64,000 bases of DNA from Comamonadaceae bacterium (lineage in GTDB: Bacteria > Pseudomonadota > Gammaproteobacteria > Burkholderiales > Burkholderiaceae_C): positions 62,001-126,000 of the forward strand of contig JAIYCB010000031.1 of NCBI GenBank assembly GCA_027488215.1, in the 5' to 3' direction. The notes under the pieces are model-generated. The model ran no database searches and was not told the DNA's origin. It saw only the letters and a list, made by a program, of their open reading frames with translations. The position numbers and the translations under genes were made by a program. Of this stretch, positions 38,480 to 48,759 are shown in pieces. How positions within the stretch are numbered: the stretch's first letter is position 1; every line of letters begins with the position of its first letter.

Positions 38480-40450
38480 TCAGTGCAGCCCCACCACCGG
38501 CCGTGTTTTGTAGAACTGTACGGGGCTCTCGGGCACGGCGTTCAACACCGATTTCTTGATTTTGCCCACCACATGCATCTCGCAGGGCTTGCAGTCAAAG
38601 CGCAGGGTGAGTTTTTCTTTGCCGTTGATGAGCTGCATCGGCTCGGCTTTCACCGTGCCTTGCACGCCGGTCACACCTTTGGCTTGTTTGGGGCACAGGC
38701 TCAAACTGAAGCGCACGCAGTGCTTGGTGATCATCAGGCTGACTTCGCCCAATTCTTCTTGTGCTTCATAAGCGGCGGCGATCACCTTCACACCATGTTT
38801 CGCATAAAAATCGCGAGCCTTTTGGTTGAACACGTTGGCCAGATACGTGAGCGTGTCTTCGGGGTAAGCAACAGGCGGCTCCACCGGGAACGCACGCGGC
38901 AGGCGGTGCAGGCCTTGGGTGCGAGCGTCTTCAAGAGCCTGTACGGCGTCTCGGCGCAGGGCGTTGAGTTGTGAGGGTGGCACAAACCAAGGTCGGGGCA
39001 GGGCGAGTTGCACATCCAGCGGCTCGTACAAGGTGTCGCCTAATTTTCCCAAGGCAGTTTTGAGTTTGTCCTCGGCTTGGGCCGCGTCTTTGGGGGCTTG
39101 CCAGACGATGGCCAGTTCGGAAGAGCCTGTGTGGCCTGCTTCGTCGGTCAGGGTCAGTTGCAAACCGCATTCGCTTTCGGCGAGTTGCATCCACACGCCC
39201 ATGCGCCGTTCTGCAGACTTTTTGTCCAGTGTGCGCACCCAGCTCATGTTGCGGTTGCGGTTGACCTGGACCCCTTTGCGCAAGTCCTTGAAACCGTCCA
39301 TCGGGTCTTTGGGAAAGAGCTTCCAAACGCCCTTGGATTTGGCCGCCTCGGCACGGTTGATTTGCAGTCCCACAAGCTCTTTTTGCAGGTCGTAGTAGCA
39401 CAGGCCATCACCGTTGTGCAGCTCGGTGGCGGGATCGTCGGTGGTGATCTCGACGTGCTCGGGCGTGACCTTGCTGACCCAGCCAATCGGCTGGCCGGGA
39501 TTTTTGGGCGTGTCAAAAGCGCCAATGTCTTCCTTGCGGCCTTGCACAAAGTAGTCGGTGAACTCGCGGTTGAAGTTCTGGTTCGGATCAGGCTCGAAGC
39601 TGAAGGTGGTGCGGCCGTGTGACGCCGGGGCCAACTCGGGTCGCTCGGCCAGCACTTCGTCAAACAGTTTGCGGTAATGGGCCGTGATGTTCTTCACATA
39701 GGCCATGTCCTTGTAGCGGCCTTCGATCTTGAAGCTGCGAATGCCCGCGTCCACCAGTGCGCGCAGGTTCTCGCTTTGATTGTTGTCCTTCATGCTCAGC
39801 ACATGCTTGTCGTGCGCCACGATGCGGCCTTGCGCGTCTTTGACTTCGTAGGGCAGGCGGCAAGCCTGCGAGCAATCACCCCGGTTGGCGCTGCGCCCGG
39901 TGTGGGCATGGCTGATGAAGCACTGGCCACTGTAGGCCACGCACAAAGCGCCGTGCACAAAGAATTCGATCACGGTGCGCTCGGTGTCGATCACGTCCCG
40001 GATGGCGCTGATCTGCGGCAGCGTGAGTTCGCGGGCCAATACGATCTGGCTCAATCCCGCGTCTTGCAAGAACTTGGCTTTTTCGGGCGTGCGGATGTCG
40101 GTCTGCGTGCTGGCATGCAGCTGGATAGGCGGCATGTCGATCTCCAGCAGGCCCATGTCCTGAATGATCAGTGCGTCCACCCCAGCGTCATACAACTGCC
40201 AAGCCAGTTTGCGTGCGGGTTCCAGTTCATCGTCACGCAAGATGGTGTTGAGCGTGACAAAGATGCGGCTGTGAAAGCGGTGGGCGTATTGCACGAGCTT
40301 GGCAATGTCTTGCACCGAATTGTCGGCCGTTGACCGCGCGCCGAACGAGGGGCCGCCAATGTAGACCGCATCGGCGCCATGGTTGATGGCTTCGATGCCG
40401 ATGTCGAAAGTGCGGGCGGGGGCGAGGAGTTCGAGGTGGTGAGGCTGCAT
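38480..40450 (-). CDS. rlhA: U32 family peptidase, probably RlhA-like (23S rRNA hydroxylation)
   Basis: 656 aa; LELLAPARTFDIGIEAINHGADAVYIGGPSFGARSTADNS, FVHGALCVAYSGQCFISHAHTGRSANRGDCSQACRLPYEV. Length and C-terminal extension fit RlhA better than short TrhP/UbiU/UbiV types. Confidence 0.8.
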   Translation of the reverse strand: MQPHHLELLAPARTFDIGIEAINHGADAVYIGGPSFGARSTADNSVQDIAKLVQYAHRFHSRIFVTLNTILRDDELEPARKLAWQLYDAGVDALIIQDMGLLEIDMPPIQLHASTQTDIRTPEKAKFLQDAGLSQIVLARELTLPQISAIRDVIDTERTVIEFFVHGALCVAYSGQCFISHAHTGRSANRGDCSQACRLPYEVKDAQGRIVAHDKHVLSMKDNNQSENLRALVDAGIRSFKIEGRYKDMAYVKNITAHYRKLFDEVLAERPELAPASHGRTTFSFEPDPNQNFNREFTDYFVQGRKEDIGAFDTPKNPGQPIGWVSKVTPEHVEITTDDPATELHNGDGLCYYDLQKELVGLQINRAEAAKSKGVWKLFPKDPMDGFKDLRKGVQVNRNRNMSWVRTLDKKSAERRMGVWMQLAESECGLQLTLTDEAGHTGSSELAIVWQAPKDAAQAEDKLKTALGKLGDTLYEPLDVQLALPRPWFVPPSQLNALRRDAVQALEDARTQGLHRLPRAFPVEPPVAYPEDTLTYLANVFNQKARDFYAKHGVKVIAAAYEAQEELGEVSLMITKHCVRFSLSLCPKQAKGVTGVQGTVKAEPMQLINGKEKLTLRFDCKPCEMHVVGKIKKSVLNAVPESPVQFYKTRPVVGLH

Positions 40451-40490
40451 GGGGTGCGATTATCCCAGCTTGATGGCTTCGTCTTGGGGA

Positions 40491-40574
40491 GCCCTGAAGC
40501 GGCGGGCATTGGCCGGGGCTCAGAGGCGCTTCGCTTTGCCACATCGCCCCGGCCAATGCCCGCCGCTTCAGGGC
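40491..40574. repeat. Perfect 29-bp inverted repeat, 26-nt spacer
   Basis: gccctgaagcggcgggcattggccggggc (40491-40519) and its exact reverse complement gccccggccaatgcccgccgcttcagggc (40546-40574). Confidence 0.93.
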
Positions 40575-40702
40575 GTGGGGGTCCCTGGTTCTGGTTGATG
40601 CGTGATCTTCAGTGAGCCATTCTGGTTGTGGTTCACCAAGCCTTTTGCCTCACTTCTCCAATCGAACCCTCTAGATCCCCCTCATTCGACCACTCTACAA
40701 AC

Positions 40703-40730
40703 AAAAAACGCGACCGAAGTCGCGTTTTTT
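40703..40730 (-). terminator. Bidirectional-type terminator downstream of ppiC-like gene
   Basis: AAAAAACGCGAC-cgaa-GTCGCGTTTTTT, perfect 12-bp stem with 4-nt loop. Confidence 0.9.
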
Positions 40731-40749
40731 CAAGAAAGGCAGTTCCAGT

Positions 40750-41523
40750 TCACTGGATCTTGGCTTTGCTGCGCAGACCTTCTTGGTAGGCGCTCAGCTT
40801 TTGCTGTTGCAGCTGTTGGGCAATCTGGGGTTTGACCTCTTCCAGCTTGGGCAACTGCGCATCGCGCACATCGTCCACGCGGATAACGTGAAAACCAAAC
40901 TGGCTCTTGACAGGTGCATCGGTCATCTGGCCCTTGGCCAGCTTGACCATGGCATTTGAAAACTCAGGCACGTAGCTGCCAGCAGCGGCCCAATCCAAGT
41001 CGCCACCGTTGGCACCAGAACCTGGGTCTTTTGAAACCTTTTTAGCCAATTCTTCAAAGTTGCCACCTTTTTTGATATCGGCGATCAGGGCCTTGGCATC
41101 GGCTTCGGTTTCCACCAGGATGTGACGGGCACGGTATTCCTTGCCCCCGTTTTCCTTGACGAACTTGTCGTATTCGGCCTTGATGTCAGCATCTGTGACC
41201 GGGTTTTTCTTCTGGAAATCTGCAAACAATTGGCGGATCAAGATCGTCTGGCGGGCCAGTTCCAGCTGGTTTTTGTAATCCTCGCTGGCATCGAGACCAC
41301 GTTTACGGGCTTCTTGCATGAAAACCTCGCGGGCGATCAGCTCTTGCTTGATTTGGTCCATCACTTCTGGCGTCATGGGGCGGCCAGAGGCTTCGACCTG
41401 TTGCTGCAGGGCTTTGACTCGCGATAAGGGCACGGGCTTACCGTTGACCACGGCCAGGTTTTGCGCAAGAGCGGGGACCGCCAACAGGGCCACCAGGGCG
41501 GCGCTGAGCATTTGCTTTTTCAT
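40750..41523 (-). CDS. Parvulin-type peptidylprolyl isomerase
   Basis: MKKQMLSAALVALLAVPALAQ signal; EYRARHILVETEADAKALIADIKKGGNFEELAKKVSKDPGSGANGGDLDW, KSQFGFHVIRVDDVRD. Confidence 0.94.
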   Translation of the reverse strand: MKKQMLSAALVALLAVPALAQNLAVVNGKPVPLSRVKALQQQVEASGRPMTPEVMDQIKQELIAREVFMQEARKRGLDASEDYKNQLELARQTILIRQLFADFQKKNPVTDADIKAEYDKFVKENGGKEYRARHILVETEADAKALIADIKKGGNFEELAKKVSKDPGSGANGGDLDWAAAGSYVPEFSNAMVKLAKGQMTDAPVKSQFGFHVIRVDDVRDAQLPKLEEVKPQIAQQLQQQKLSAYQEGLRSKAKIQ

Positions 41524-41607
41524 CGTTGTTTCCTTAATGACCTTCGGTCAGGGGTGATGTAAAGGGTTCAAAAAAAGGGGCTGCCACCAATGGGTGACGG
41601 CCCGGGT

Positions 41608-41880
41608 TCAGATCAGCTCGATGGCCAAGGCATGCAAGCCCTGGTCAATGAAATCTTGCAGTGCATCATACACAAGGCGGTGACGTTGCACGCGGGTCAG
41701 CGGCGCAAACAAGGGTGATGCAATGCACACCCGCATGTGGGTGCCTACCCCGCTGTCGTTGGCACCCATGTGACCCGCGTGTTGGGCGCTTTCGTCAATC
41801 ACCCGCAGCGCGGAGGGCTGCAGGCGCTCTGTCAGTCGGGCGTGGATTTGTTCGCTCAAGGGCGGGGGGGGCGTGTTCAC
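41608..41880 (-). CDS. BolA family protein
   Basis: GTG start at 41880: (M)[36 protein letters not shown]...[42 protein letters not shown]. Confidence 0.88.
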   Translation of the reverse strand: MNTPPPPLSEQIHARLTERLQPSALRVIDESAQHAGHMGANDSGVGTHMRVCIASPLFAPLTRVQRHRLVYDALQDFIDQGLHALAIELI

Positions 41881-42419
41881 TTTTGATCGCCTTCGTCTTT
41901 TGGCAAATAGCGCGAGATGTACAGGCCCTGACCCAGTATGAAGATCACTGGGAAGACATAACCCCAAAGTTTGAAGTTGACCCATGCTTCGGTGCTGAAG
42001 AAATGCGCCACATAGGCGTTGATGGCGGCCATGAACAAGCAATACAGCATCCAAGACAGGTTCAGGCGGTTCCAAACGGTCGGCGGCAACTGAAGTTGCG
42101 TGCCCAGCAGCATGTGCAAAAAGTTTTTCTTCAAAAACCAGTGTGCAACAGCCAGTGCAATCGCCAGACCGGAGTACAGCAAGGTGGGTTTCCACTTGAT
42201 GAATCGTTCATCGTGAAGGCTCAAAGTCAAGGCACCAAAGCCCAGCACCAGCACCAGCGTGATTTTGTGCATGGTCTGCAGCTTGCCTTCCATCTTGTAG
42301 ATGATGGCCGTTTGCAACACGGTCGCGCCCATCAGCACCGCTGTGGCGGTGTAGATGTCGGCCATCTTGTACGCACCAAAAAAAAGCAGGATGGGGAAAA
42401 AGTCGAGGATGAATTTCAT
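41877..42419 (-). CDS. yciB: Inner membrane-spanning protein YciB / septation protein A
   Basis: [39 protein letters not shown]...GVGHWFL-type architecture, [35 protein letters not shown]. Confidence 0.94.
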   Translation of the reverse strand: MKFILDFFPILLFFGAYKMADIYTATAVLMGATVLQTAIIYKMEGKLQTMHKITLVLVLGFGALTLSLHDERFIKWKPTLLYSGLAIALAVAHWFLKKNFLHMLLGTQLQLPPTVWNRLNLSWMLYCLFMAAINAYVAHFFSTEAWVNFKLWGYVFPVIFILGQGLYISRYLPKDEGDQK

Positions 42420-42433
42420 GAAAAGGGTGCGTT

Positions 42434-42454
42434 GGCCGCGCCTCAGGCGCGGCC
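42434..42454. other. Perfect 9-bp GC hairpin, 3-nt loop, msrB-yciB spacer
   Basis: GGCCGCGCC-tca-GGCGCGGCC. Confidence 0.8.
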
Positions 42455-42462
42455 GGGTTCAG

Positions 42463-42870
42463 TCAGGAAGGCTCGAAGTCTAGCGAAGCGGAGTTCATGC
42501 AATAGCGTAAACCCGTGGGGGCGGGGCCATCTTCGAACACATGACCCAAGTGCGCACCACATTGGGCGCACACGGTTTCCACCCGGCGCATGCCGTGGCT
42601 CAGGTCCACACGCTCTTCAATGGCCCCATCTGAAGAGGCTTGGTAGAAGCTGGGCCAACCGCAGCCGGCATCAAATTTGGTCTCGGATGAGAACAATTTG
42701 GCGTCGCAGCAGATGCAGCGGTAAATCCCACGGGCCCAGTGGCCCTCGTATTTGCCGGTGAACGGTCGCTCGGTAGCGGCTTGGCGTGTGACAGCGTAAG
42801 CCACGGGCTCGGCCCCCTTGGCTGCCAGCAGCTCTCGCCACTCTTGGTCAGTTTTTTGTGTTTTGCTCAT
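42463..42870 (-). CDS. msrB: Peptide-methionine (R)-S-oxide reductase
   Basis: [75 protein letters not shown]...[27 protein letters not shown]. Confidence 0.96.
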   Translation of the reverse strand: MSKTQKTDQEWRELLAAKGAEPVAYAVTRQAATERPFTGKYEGHWARGIYRCICCDAKLFSSETKFDAGCGWPSFYQASSDGAIEERVDLSHGMRRVETVCAQCGAHLGHVFEDGPAPTGLRYCMNSASLDFEPS

Positions 42871-44414
42871 GATGAACAACTGATTTCCAGTTGACCTGCC
42901 CAATCAGGCGGCAGGTCGGCATAGGCATCAAAGCCCGGATGCTCGTCAAAGGGTGACTTTAACAAGTTGTGCAGGGTCTCTATTTCTGAAAAATCCCCTG
43001 TCTTGGCTTGGCGGATGGCGATTTCGGCCAGATGGTTGCGCAGCACAAACTTGGGGTTGGTGCGCAGCATCTGTTGGCCCATGGCCGCAAAGTGACTTTG
43101 GCCTGCTCGCTCGGTGTAGCGCGCCAGCCAAGCCAGAAGGCGAGGGCGGTCCAGCACCCGATCGGTGACGGCGCTCCAACCCACATCGGTTAAAGCAGAC
43201 GCTGCCGATTGCTGCACCACAGATTGGCTCAGTTGCCGCCAGAACACCGTGAAGTCCAATTTTTCGGCCGCCATGAGCTGCATCAGGTCCTCCACCAGGG
43301 TCCAGTCAGCTTCGCGCTCGGACTCTGGGGCCAGGTCACCAACCAAGCCCAATTTGGCCCGCATGGCATCGCCCAAGTAACGGGGGAACAGGGTTTTGTA
43401 ACCCTGCAGCACTTGCAGCGTCATTTCCTGATCGTCGATCAAAGGCGCCAGCGCCTGTGCCAGGCAGTACAAATTCCAGTACGCCACATTCGGTTGGCGG
43501 CCATAGGCGTAGCGGCCTTGGTGGTCCGAATGGTTACAAATGTGGCCGGGGTCAAATCCGTCCATGAACTGGAAGGGGCCATAGTCGATGGTCAGGCCCA
43601 GGAGGCTCATGTTGTCGGTGTTCATGACGCCGTGACAAAAGCCCACGGCCTGCCACTGCGCAAGCAGTTTGGCGGTGCGTTCTTGCACCTCGTCCAGCAA
43701 GGCCGCGTAAACATTGCCCTGCCACAGCGCAGCGCGCGTTCGGCATTCGGGCAGGTGGTGCGCCAAGGCATGGTCGGCCAAGGCACGCAAGCTGTCCGTG
43801 TCGCCTTGGGCAGCAAAATGTTCGAAGTGTCCGAAGCGCAAAAAGCTGGGGGCCACACGGCTCACCACAGCAGCGCTTTCCACCGTCTCGCGCCGTACCG
43901 GTTCGGGCGATGCCACCAAGCTCAGTGCCCGTGTGGTGGGTATGCCCAGACCGTGCATGGCTTCGCTGCACAGATACTCGCGGATGCTTGATCGCAACAC
44001 AGCGCGCCCATCGCCGCCGCGTGAATAGGGCGTGCGGCCCGCGCCTTTGAGCTGGATTTCTTGTGGGCCTTGGCTGGATTCTGCTTCGCCCAGCCAGATG
44101 GCTCGGCCGTCGCCCAGCTGTCCCGCCCATTGCCCGAATTGGTGGCCGCTGTAAACCGTGGCGAGCGGCTGGGAGCCGACCATGAGCGCATTGCCCGCAA
44201 AGGCCAGCAGGTGCTCGTCGTCAAAAAGCTCTTTTGGCCAGTCCAGCTCGGCGCGCAAAGTTTGGTTGCAGGCCGCCCAGCTCGGCGCGGCCATGGGCGT
44301 GGGCTGCAAGAGCGTGAAAAAACGGGGGCCCAGCTGGGTCAAGCGATGGGTCCAGTTGAGCACGGGCAGGTCGTGGGAGGGTCCGGAAGGCGATTCAGAA
44401 GGGGCTGATGACAT
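42867..44414 (-). CDS. selO: SelO/YdiU protein adenylyltransferase
   Basis: [91 protein letters not shown]; conserved C-terminal ISCSS. Confidence 0.96.
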   Translation of the reverse strand: MSSAPSESPSGPSHDLPVLNWTHRLTQLGPRFFTLLQPTPMAAPSWAACNQTLRAELDWPKELFDDEHLLAFAGNALMVGSQPLATVYSGHQFGQWAGQLGDGRAIWLGEAESSQGPQEIQLKGAGRTPYSRGGDGRAVLRSSIREYLCSEAMHGLGIPTTRALSLVASPEPVRRETVESAAVVSRVAPSFLRFGHFEHFAAQGDTDSLRALADHALAHHLPECRTRAALWQGNVYAALLDEVQERTAKLLAQWQAVGFCHGVMNTDNMSLLGLTIDYGPFQFMDGFDPGHICNHSDHQGRYAYGRQPNVAYWNLYCLAQALAPLIDDQEMTLQVLQGYKTLFPRYLGDAMRAKLGLVGDLAPESEREADWTLVEDLMQLMAAEKLDFTVFWRQLSQSVVQQSAASALTDVGWSAVTDRVLDRPRLLAWLARYTERAGQSHFAAMGQQMLRTNPKFVLRNHLAEIAIRQAKTGDFSEIETLHNLLKSPFDEHPGFDAYADLPPDWAGQLEISCSS

Positions 44415-44500
44415 GGGGTCTGATTGTCACGCCCTTGACAAGCACCCGCTGTTTGGCGGGTTTTACCCCCAGATTGCGCTCGACTCGGGTGCACAATGAA

Positions 44501-44515
44501 ATGATTATGAATCAT
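44501..44515. promoter_or_regulatory. Palindrome upstream of acyl-CoA ligase (possible operator)
   Basis: ATGATT-atg-AATCAT, 23 nt before the ATG at 44538. Confidence 0.4.
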
Positions 44516-44537
44516 CCAAACTGACAGGAGCCACCCC

Positions 44538-46166
44538 ATGCTGGGACTGATGCAACAGCAATCATTGCTGATTTCTTCTCTGATTGAGTTTGCCGAAAAG
44601 CACCACGGCGACAGCGAGATCGTATCGCGCCGCGTGGAGGGAGACATTCATCGTTACGCCTGGGCCGATGTGGCCCGACGCTCGCGACAAGTGGCCAATG
44701 CTTTGGATGCCCAAAAGGTGCCGCAGGGCGCACGCATTGCCACTTTGGCCTGGAATGGTTACCGCCACCTTGAGCTGTACTTTGGCGTGAGCGGCTCAGG
44801 CCGGGTGCTGCACACCATCAACCCGCGCCTGCATCCGGAGCAGATGGCCTGGATTGCCAACCACGCCGAAGACCAAGTGTTGTGCTTTGACATGACGTTT
44901 TTGCCCCTGGTTAAAGCCTTGCACGCCCATTGCAAAACAGTGACGCACTATGTGGCTTTGTGCGACGCAGACAAGCTGCCGGCTGACACCGGCATCCCTC
45001 ATTTGGTGAGTTACGAAGCATGGATGGGCCAGCAAAGCGACGCTTATGACTGGCCGCAGCTGGATGAAAACACTGCCTGCAGCTTGTGCTACACCAGCGG
45101 CACCACAGGCAACCCCAAGGGCGCTTTGTATAGCCACCGATCTACCGTGCTGCACGCCTATGCCGCCGCCTTGCCTGATTCGATGTGCATCTCGGCACGC
45201 GATTCGATCTTGCCGGTGGTGCCCATGTTCCACGTCAACGCCTGGGGCATTCCCTACAGCGCAGCCATTGCGGGGGCCAAGCTGGTGTTCCCTGGTCCGG
45301 CGCTGGATGGCAAATCAGTGTACGAGCTGATCGAGTCCGAGGGCGTAACCTTTGCCGCTGGCGTGCCCACTGTGTGGCAAATGCTGCTGGGCCACATGGC
45401 CCCCGCAGGCCTGAAGTTCAGCACCCTCAATCGCACCGTGATTGGTGGCTCGGCCTGTCCACCTGCCATGATCGACGCTTTCCGCCAAAGCTACAACGTG
45501 GATGTGCTGCACGCTTGGGGCATGACCGAGTTGAGTCCGCTAGGTACCGTTTGCACCCTCAAAAACAAGCATCTGACTTTGCCCGCTGAGCAGCAGATGA
45601 GGCTGCGGATGAAACAAGGTCGCTGCATTTTCGGCATCGACATGAAGATCGTGGATGCCGAGGGTAAAACCTTGCCACACGACGGCAAATCCGCCGGTGA
45701 CTTGCTGGTCAAAGGCCCTTGGGTCATTGCTTCTTACTTCAAGCAAGAAGGGGGTAACCCTTTGGTGGACGGCTGGTTTCCCACTGGTGACGTGGCCACA
45801 ATCGATGCCGACGGCTTCATGCAGATCACCGACCGCAGCAAAGACGTGATCAAGTCCGGCGGCGAATGGATCAGCTCGATTGATGTGGAAAACATCGCCA
45901 TGGCGCACCCTGCCGTGGCCATGGCTGCCTGCATCGGCATGCGTCATCCCAAGTGGGACGAGCGACCGATTGTTTGCGTGGTTAAGAAGCCTGGGGCCGA
46001 CGTCAGTCGCGAGCAGCTGATCGCTTTTTACGACGGCAAAACCGCCAAATGGCAGATTCCGGACGATGTGGTGTTTGTCGAGGCCATCCCTTTGGGGGGT
46101 ACCGGCAAGATGCTCAAGACCAAATTGCGCGAGCAACTGGCAGACTATGTTTTGCCTGGCCTTTGA
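44538..46166 (+). CDS. Acyl-CoA synthetase (AMP-forming; DmdB/AlkK-like)
   Basis: [73 protein letters not shown]. Confidence 0.93.
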   Translation: MLGLMQQQSLLISSLIEFAEKHHGDSEIVSRRVEGDIHRYAWADVARRSRQVANALDAQKVPQGARIATLAWNGYRHLELYFGVSGSGRVLHTINPRLHPEQMAWIANHAEDQVLCFDMTFLPLVKALHAHCKTVTHYVALCDADKLPADTGIPHLVSYEAWMGQQSDAYDWPQLDENTACSLCYTSGTTGNPKGALYSHRSTVLHAYAAALPDSMCISARDSILPVVPMFHVNAWGIPYSAAIAGAKLVFPGPALDGKSVYELIESEGVTFAAGVPTVWQMLLGHMAPAGLKFSTLNRTVIGGSACPPAMIDAFRQSYNVDVLHAWGMTELSPLGTVCTLKNKHLTLPAEQQMRLRMKQGRCIFGIDMKIVDAEGKTLPHDGKSAGDLLVKGPWVIASYFKQEGGNPLVDGWFPTGDVATIDADGFMQITDRSKDVIKSGGEWISSIDVENIAMAHPAVAMAACIGMRHPKWDERPIVCVVKKPGADVSREQLIAFYDGKTAKWQIPDDVVFVEAIPLGGTGKMLKTKLREQLADYVLPGL

Positions 46167-46292
46167 TGCCTGTCAAGCCCGTGTGCAGATCAAGTCGCTT
46201 GGGTGATATGCCTTAGGGGCAAACCCCGAGCCCATTTGCAGCAGCAGCGGTTACGCTGGTCATGTTCTGATTCTCAACGCAGGAGACTTTGT

Positions 46293-47525
46293 ATGAAAAC
46301 CACCACCCGTTTGATTGCGGCAGCCGCTTTGGCCGCGTGTTCCCTCGGCGCTTTCGCGCAAAAAGGCGAAACTGTCAAAATCGCTTGGATCGACCCCCTC
46401 TCCGGCCTGATGGCCCCCGTGGGCAGCAACCAACTTAAAAGCTTCCAGTTTTTTGCCGAGAAATTCAGCAAAACCAATCCGGCCGGCGTCAAGTTTGAAG
46501 TGATCGGTATCGACAACAAACTGAGTCCCGCTGAAAGCCTGAACGCGCTCAAGGCCGCCATGGACCAAGGCGTACGTTACATCACCCAAGGCAATGGTTC
46601 CTCTGTGGCTGGAGCCTTGATTGAGGCCGTGAACAAGCACAACGAGCGCAACCCTGGCAAGGAAATCATTTTCCTGAACCATTCAGCTGTAGACCCAGAC
46701 TTCACCAACAGCAAGTGCAGCTACTGGCACTTCCGCTTCGATGCAGACACTTCCATGAAGATGGAGGCCATGACCACGTTCATGAAGGACCAGAAAGACA
46801 TCAAGAACGTGTATCTGCTTAACCAGAACTACTCGCACGGTCACCAGGTCGTCAAGTTCGCCAAGGAAAATATCGCGCGCAAGATGCCCGGCGTGAAAAT
46901 TGTGGGTGAAGACCTGCACCCGCTGGCACAGGTGCGCGATTTCGCACCTTACATTGCCAAGATCAAGGCCTCCGGCGCCGACACCGTGATCACCGGCAAC
47001 TGGGGCTCTGACCTGGCTTTGTTGGTCAAGGCTGCCAATGAAGGGGGCTATAATGGCAAGTTCTACACCTATTACACCGGTGTGACGGGCACTCCAACAG
47101 CTTTGGGTCAAGGTGGTGCGGGCCGTGTTTTTCAAATTTCCTACAACCACTACAACATGGGTGGTGACATGGGCAAGTGGATGGCCGAATTCAAGCAAAA
47201 GTTCAACGATGACTTTTACACCGGCTCTGTGATTTCGATCTACAGCGCTTTGGGTGAGGCCATGGCCAAGGCCAAATCGACCGATCCGGTCAAAGTGGCG
47301 GCAGCTTTGTCCGGTTTGACTTTCAAGAGCTACCACGGTGAAGTTCAAATGCGCAAAACCGACCACCAATTGCAGCAACCACTGTGGATGACTGTCTGGC
47401 AAAAGGTCGATAAGAAGTTTCCCTACAGCCCCGAAAACACTGGCATGACTTTGGCGCCCGTGAAAGATTACCCATCGTACGTCTCCAGCACCCCCACCAG
47501 CTGCCAGATGAAGCGTCCTGGCTGA
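46293..47525 (+). CDS. Branched-chain amino acid-type ABC transporter substrate-binding protein
   Basis: MKTTTRLIAAAALAACSLGAFAQKGETVKIAWIDPLSGLMAPVGSNQLKSFQF; periplasmic binding fold I type. Confidence 0.93.
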   Translation: MKTTTRLIAAAALAACSLGAFAQKGETVKIAWIDPLSGLMAPVGSNQLKSFQFFAEKFSKTNPAGVKFEVIGIDNKLSPAESLNALKAAMDQGVRYITQGNGSSVAGALIEAVNKHNERNPGKEIIFLNHSAVDPDFTNSKCSYWHFRFDADTSMKMEAMTTFMKDQKDIKNVYLLNQNYSHGHQVVKFAKENIARKMPGVKIVGEDLHPLAQVRDFAPYIAKIKASGADTVITGNWGSDLALLVKAANEGGYNGKFYTYYTGVTGTPTALGQGGAGRVFQISYNHYNMGGDMGKWMAEFKQKFNDDFYTGSVISIYSALGEAMAKAKSTDPVKVAAALSGLTFKSYHGEVQMRKTDHQLQQPLWMTVWQKVDKKFPYSPENTGMTLAPVKDYPSYVSSTPTSCQMKRPG

Positions 47526-47597
47526 GGATTGACGCTCTCCGCCTTCAATCTCTGAACGACTCTTTGGGGCGGCTCAGGGTTTGATGGATGGGCCATG

Positions 47598-47632
47598 GCC
47601 CGATCACCTGAGGGTTCGTCGGGCTTTTTTTT
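47598..47632 (+). terminator. Probable Rho-independent terminator/attenuator after binding-protein gene
   Basis: GCCCGA...TCGGGC stem followed by T8. Confidence 0.65.
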
Positions 47633-47717
47633 GGGCTTTCGAGCCTCATTGAAGCCGGGTTTGCCCATGCAAGTCCACTTTCGGTAATGCTTTAGACCCC
47701 GAGGGTCTGGAAAGTTT

Positions 47718-48755
47718 GTGATGGAGTTTTTCATCATCTCCATGCTCAACGGCCTCAGTTACGGGCTGTTGTTGTTCATGCTCAGCTCCGGGCTGACCCT
47801 GATTTTCAGCATGATGGGCGTGCTCAACTTCGCACACGCTAGCTTTTACATGGTGGGCGCTTATTTCGGCTACACCATTTCACAGTGGTTGGGCTTTTGG
47901 CCTGCCCTGATCATTGCCCCATTGCTGGTGGGAGCCTGTGGTGCGGTTTTTGAGCGTCTTACATTGCGCAAAGTCCACCCCTTTGGCCATGTACCCGAAT
48001 TGCTCGTCACTTTTGGCTTGTCCTACGTGGTGTTGGAGTTGGTGCAGTTGGTCTGGGGCCGCACGGCTGTCGACTTCCCGCCTCCTGAGATTTTGCGCAG
48101 TTCTGCCTTCACCCTCATCAACCACTCCGCCAACGGCCTGAGTCTAGTTTGGGGGGCTGCACCTGCTGAGATGTGCAGCGCTGCCGATGCCGCTGTTCGT
48201 GTGGTGTGCTCTCCATTTCCGGCCACACGCGGCTTCATGATGACTGTGGCCCTCTTGATGCTGTTGTCCTTGTGGCTGTTGCTCACTCGCACCCGCATTG
48301 GTCTGGTTATTCAGGCTGCTTTGACGCACCCCGAGATGGTGGAGTCGCTGGGTCACAATGTGCCTCGTGTCTTCATGCTGGTTTTTGGCGCAGGCACCGG
48401 CCTGGCTGGACTGGCCGGTGTGATTGGCGGCAGTACATTTGTGACGGAGCCTGCTATGGCTTCCACCGTGGGCTCGGTCATTTTCGTAGTCGTCGTAGTG
48501 GGCGGCATGGGTTCGCTTTCGGGGGCCTTTCTGGCATCCATCCTGATTGGCGTGATTCAAACCTTTGCGGTGGCCATTGACTACTCCTTTCTCACTTTGG
48601 CCAAGGACATGGGCTGGGCTTTGTCGGCTGCCACGCAAGAAAACTCTTTTGCCAAACTCACGCTATCGCAAGTGGCGCCCATCTTGCCTTACCTGTTTTT
48701 GGTTCTGATTCTGATCTTCAGGCCCAAAGGTTTGTTGGGTACACGCGAGACTTGA
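47718..48755 (+). CDS. livH: Branched-chain amino acid-type ABC transporter permease (LivH-like)
   Basis: LNGLSYGLLLFMLSSGLTLIFSMMGVLNFAHASFYMVGAY; VVVVGGMGSLSGAFLASILIGVIQTF. Confidence 0.92.
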   Translation: MMEFFIISMLNGLSYGLLLFMLSSGLTLIFSMMGVLNFAHASFYMVGAYFGYTISQWLGFWPALIIAPLLVGACGAVFERLTLRKVHPFGHVPELLVTFGLSYVVLELVQLVWGRTAVDFPPPEILRSSAFTLINHSANGLSLVWGAAPAEMCSAADAAVRVVCSPFPATRGFMMTVALLMLLSLWLLLTRTRIGLVIQAALTHPEMVESLGHNVPRVFMLVFGAGTGLAGLAGVIGGSTFVTEPAMASTVGSVIFVVVVVGGMGSLSGAFLASILIGVIQTFAVAIDYSFLTLAKDMGWALSAATQENSFAKLTLSQVAPILPYLFLVLILIFRPKGLLGTRET

Positions 48756-48759
48756 TGCC

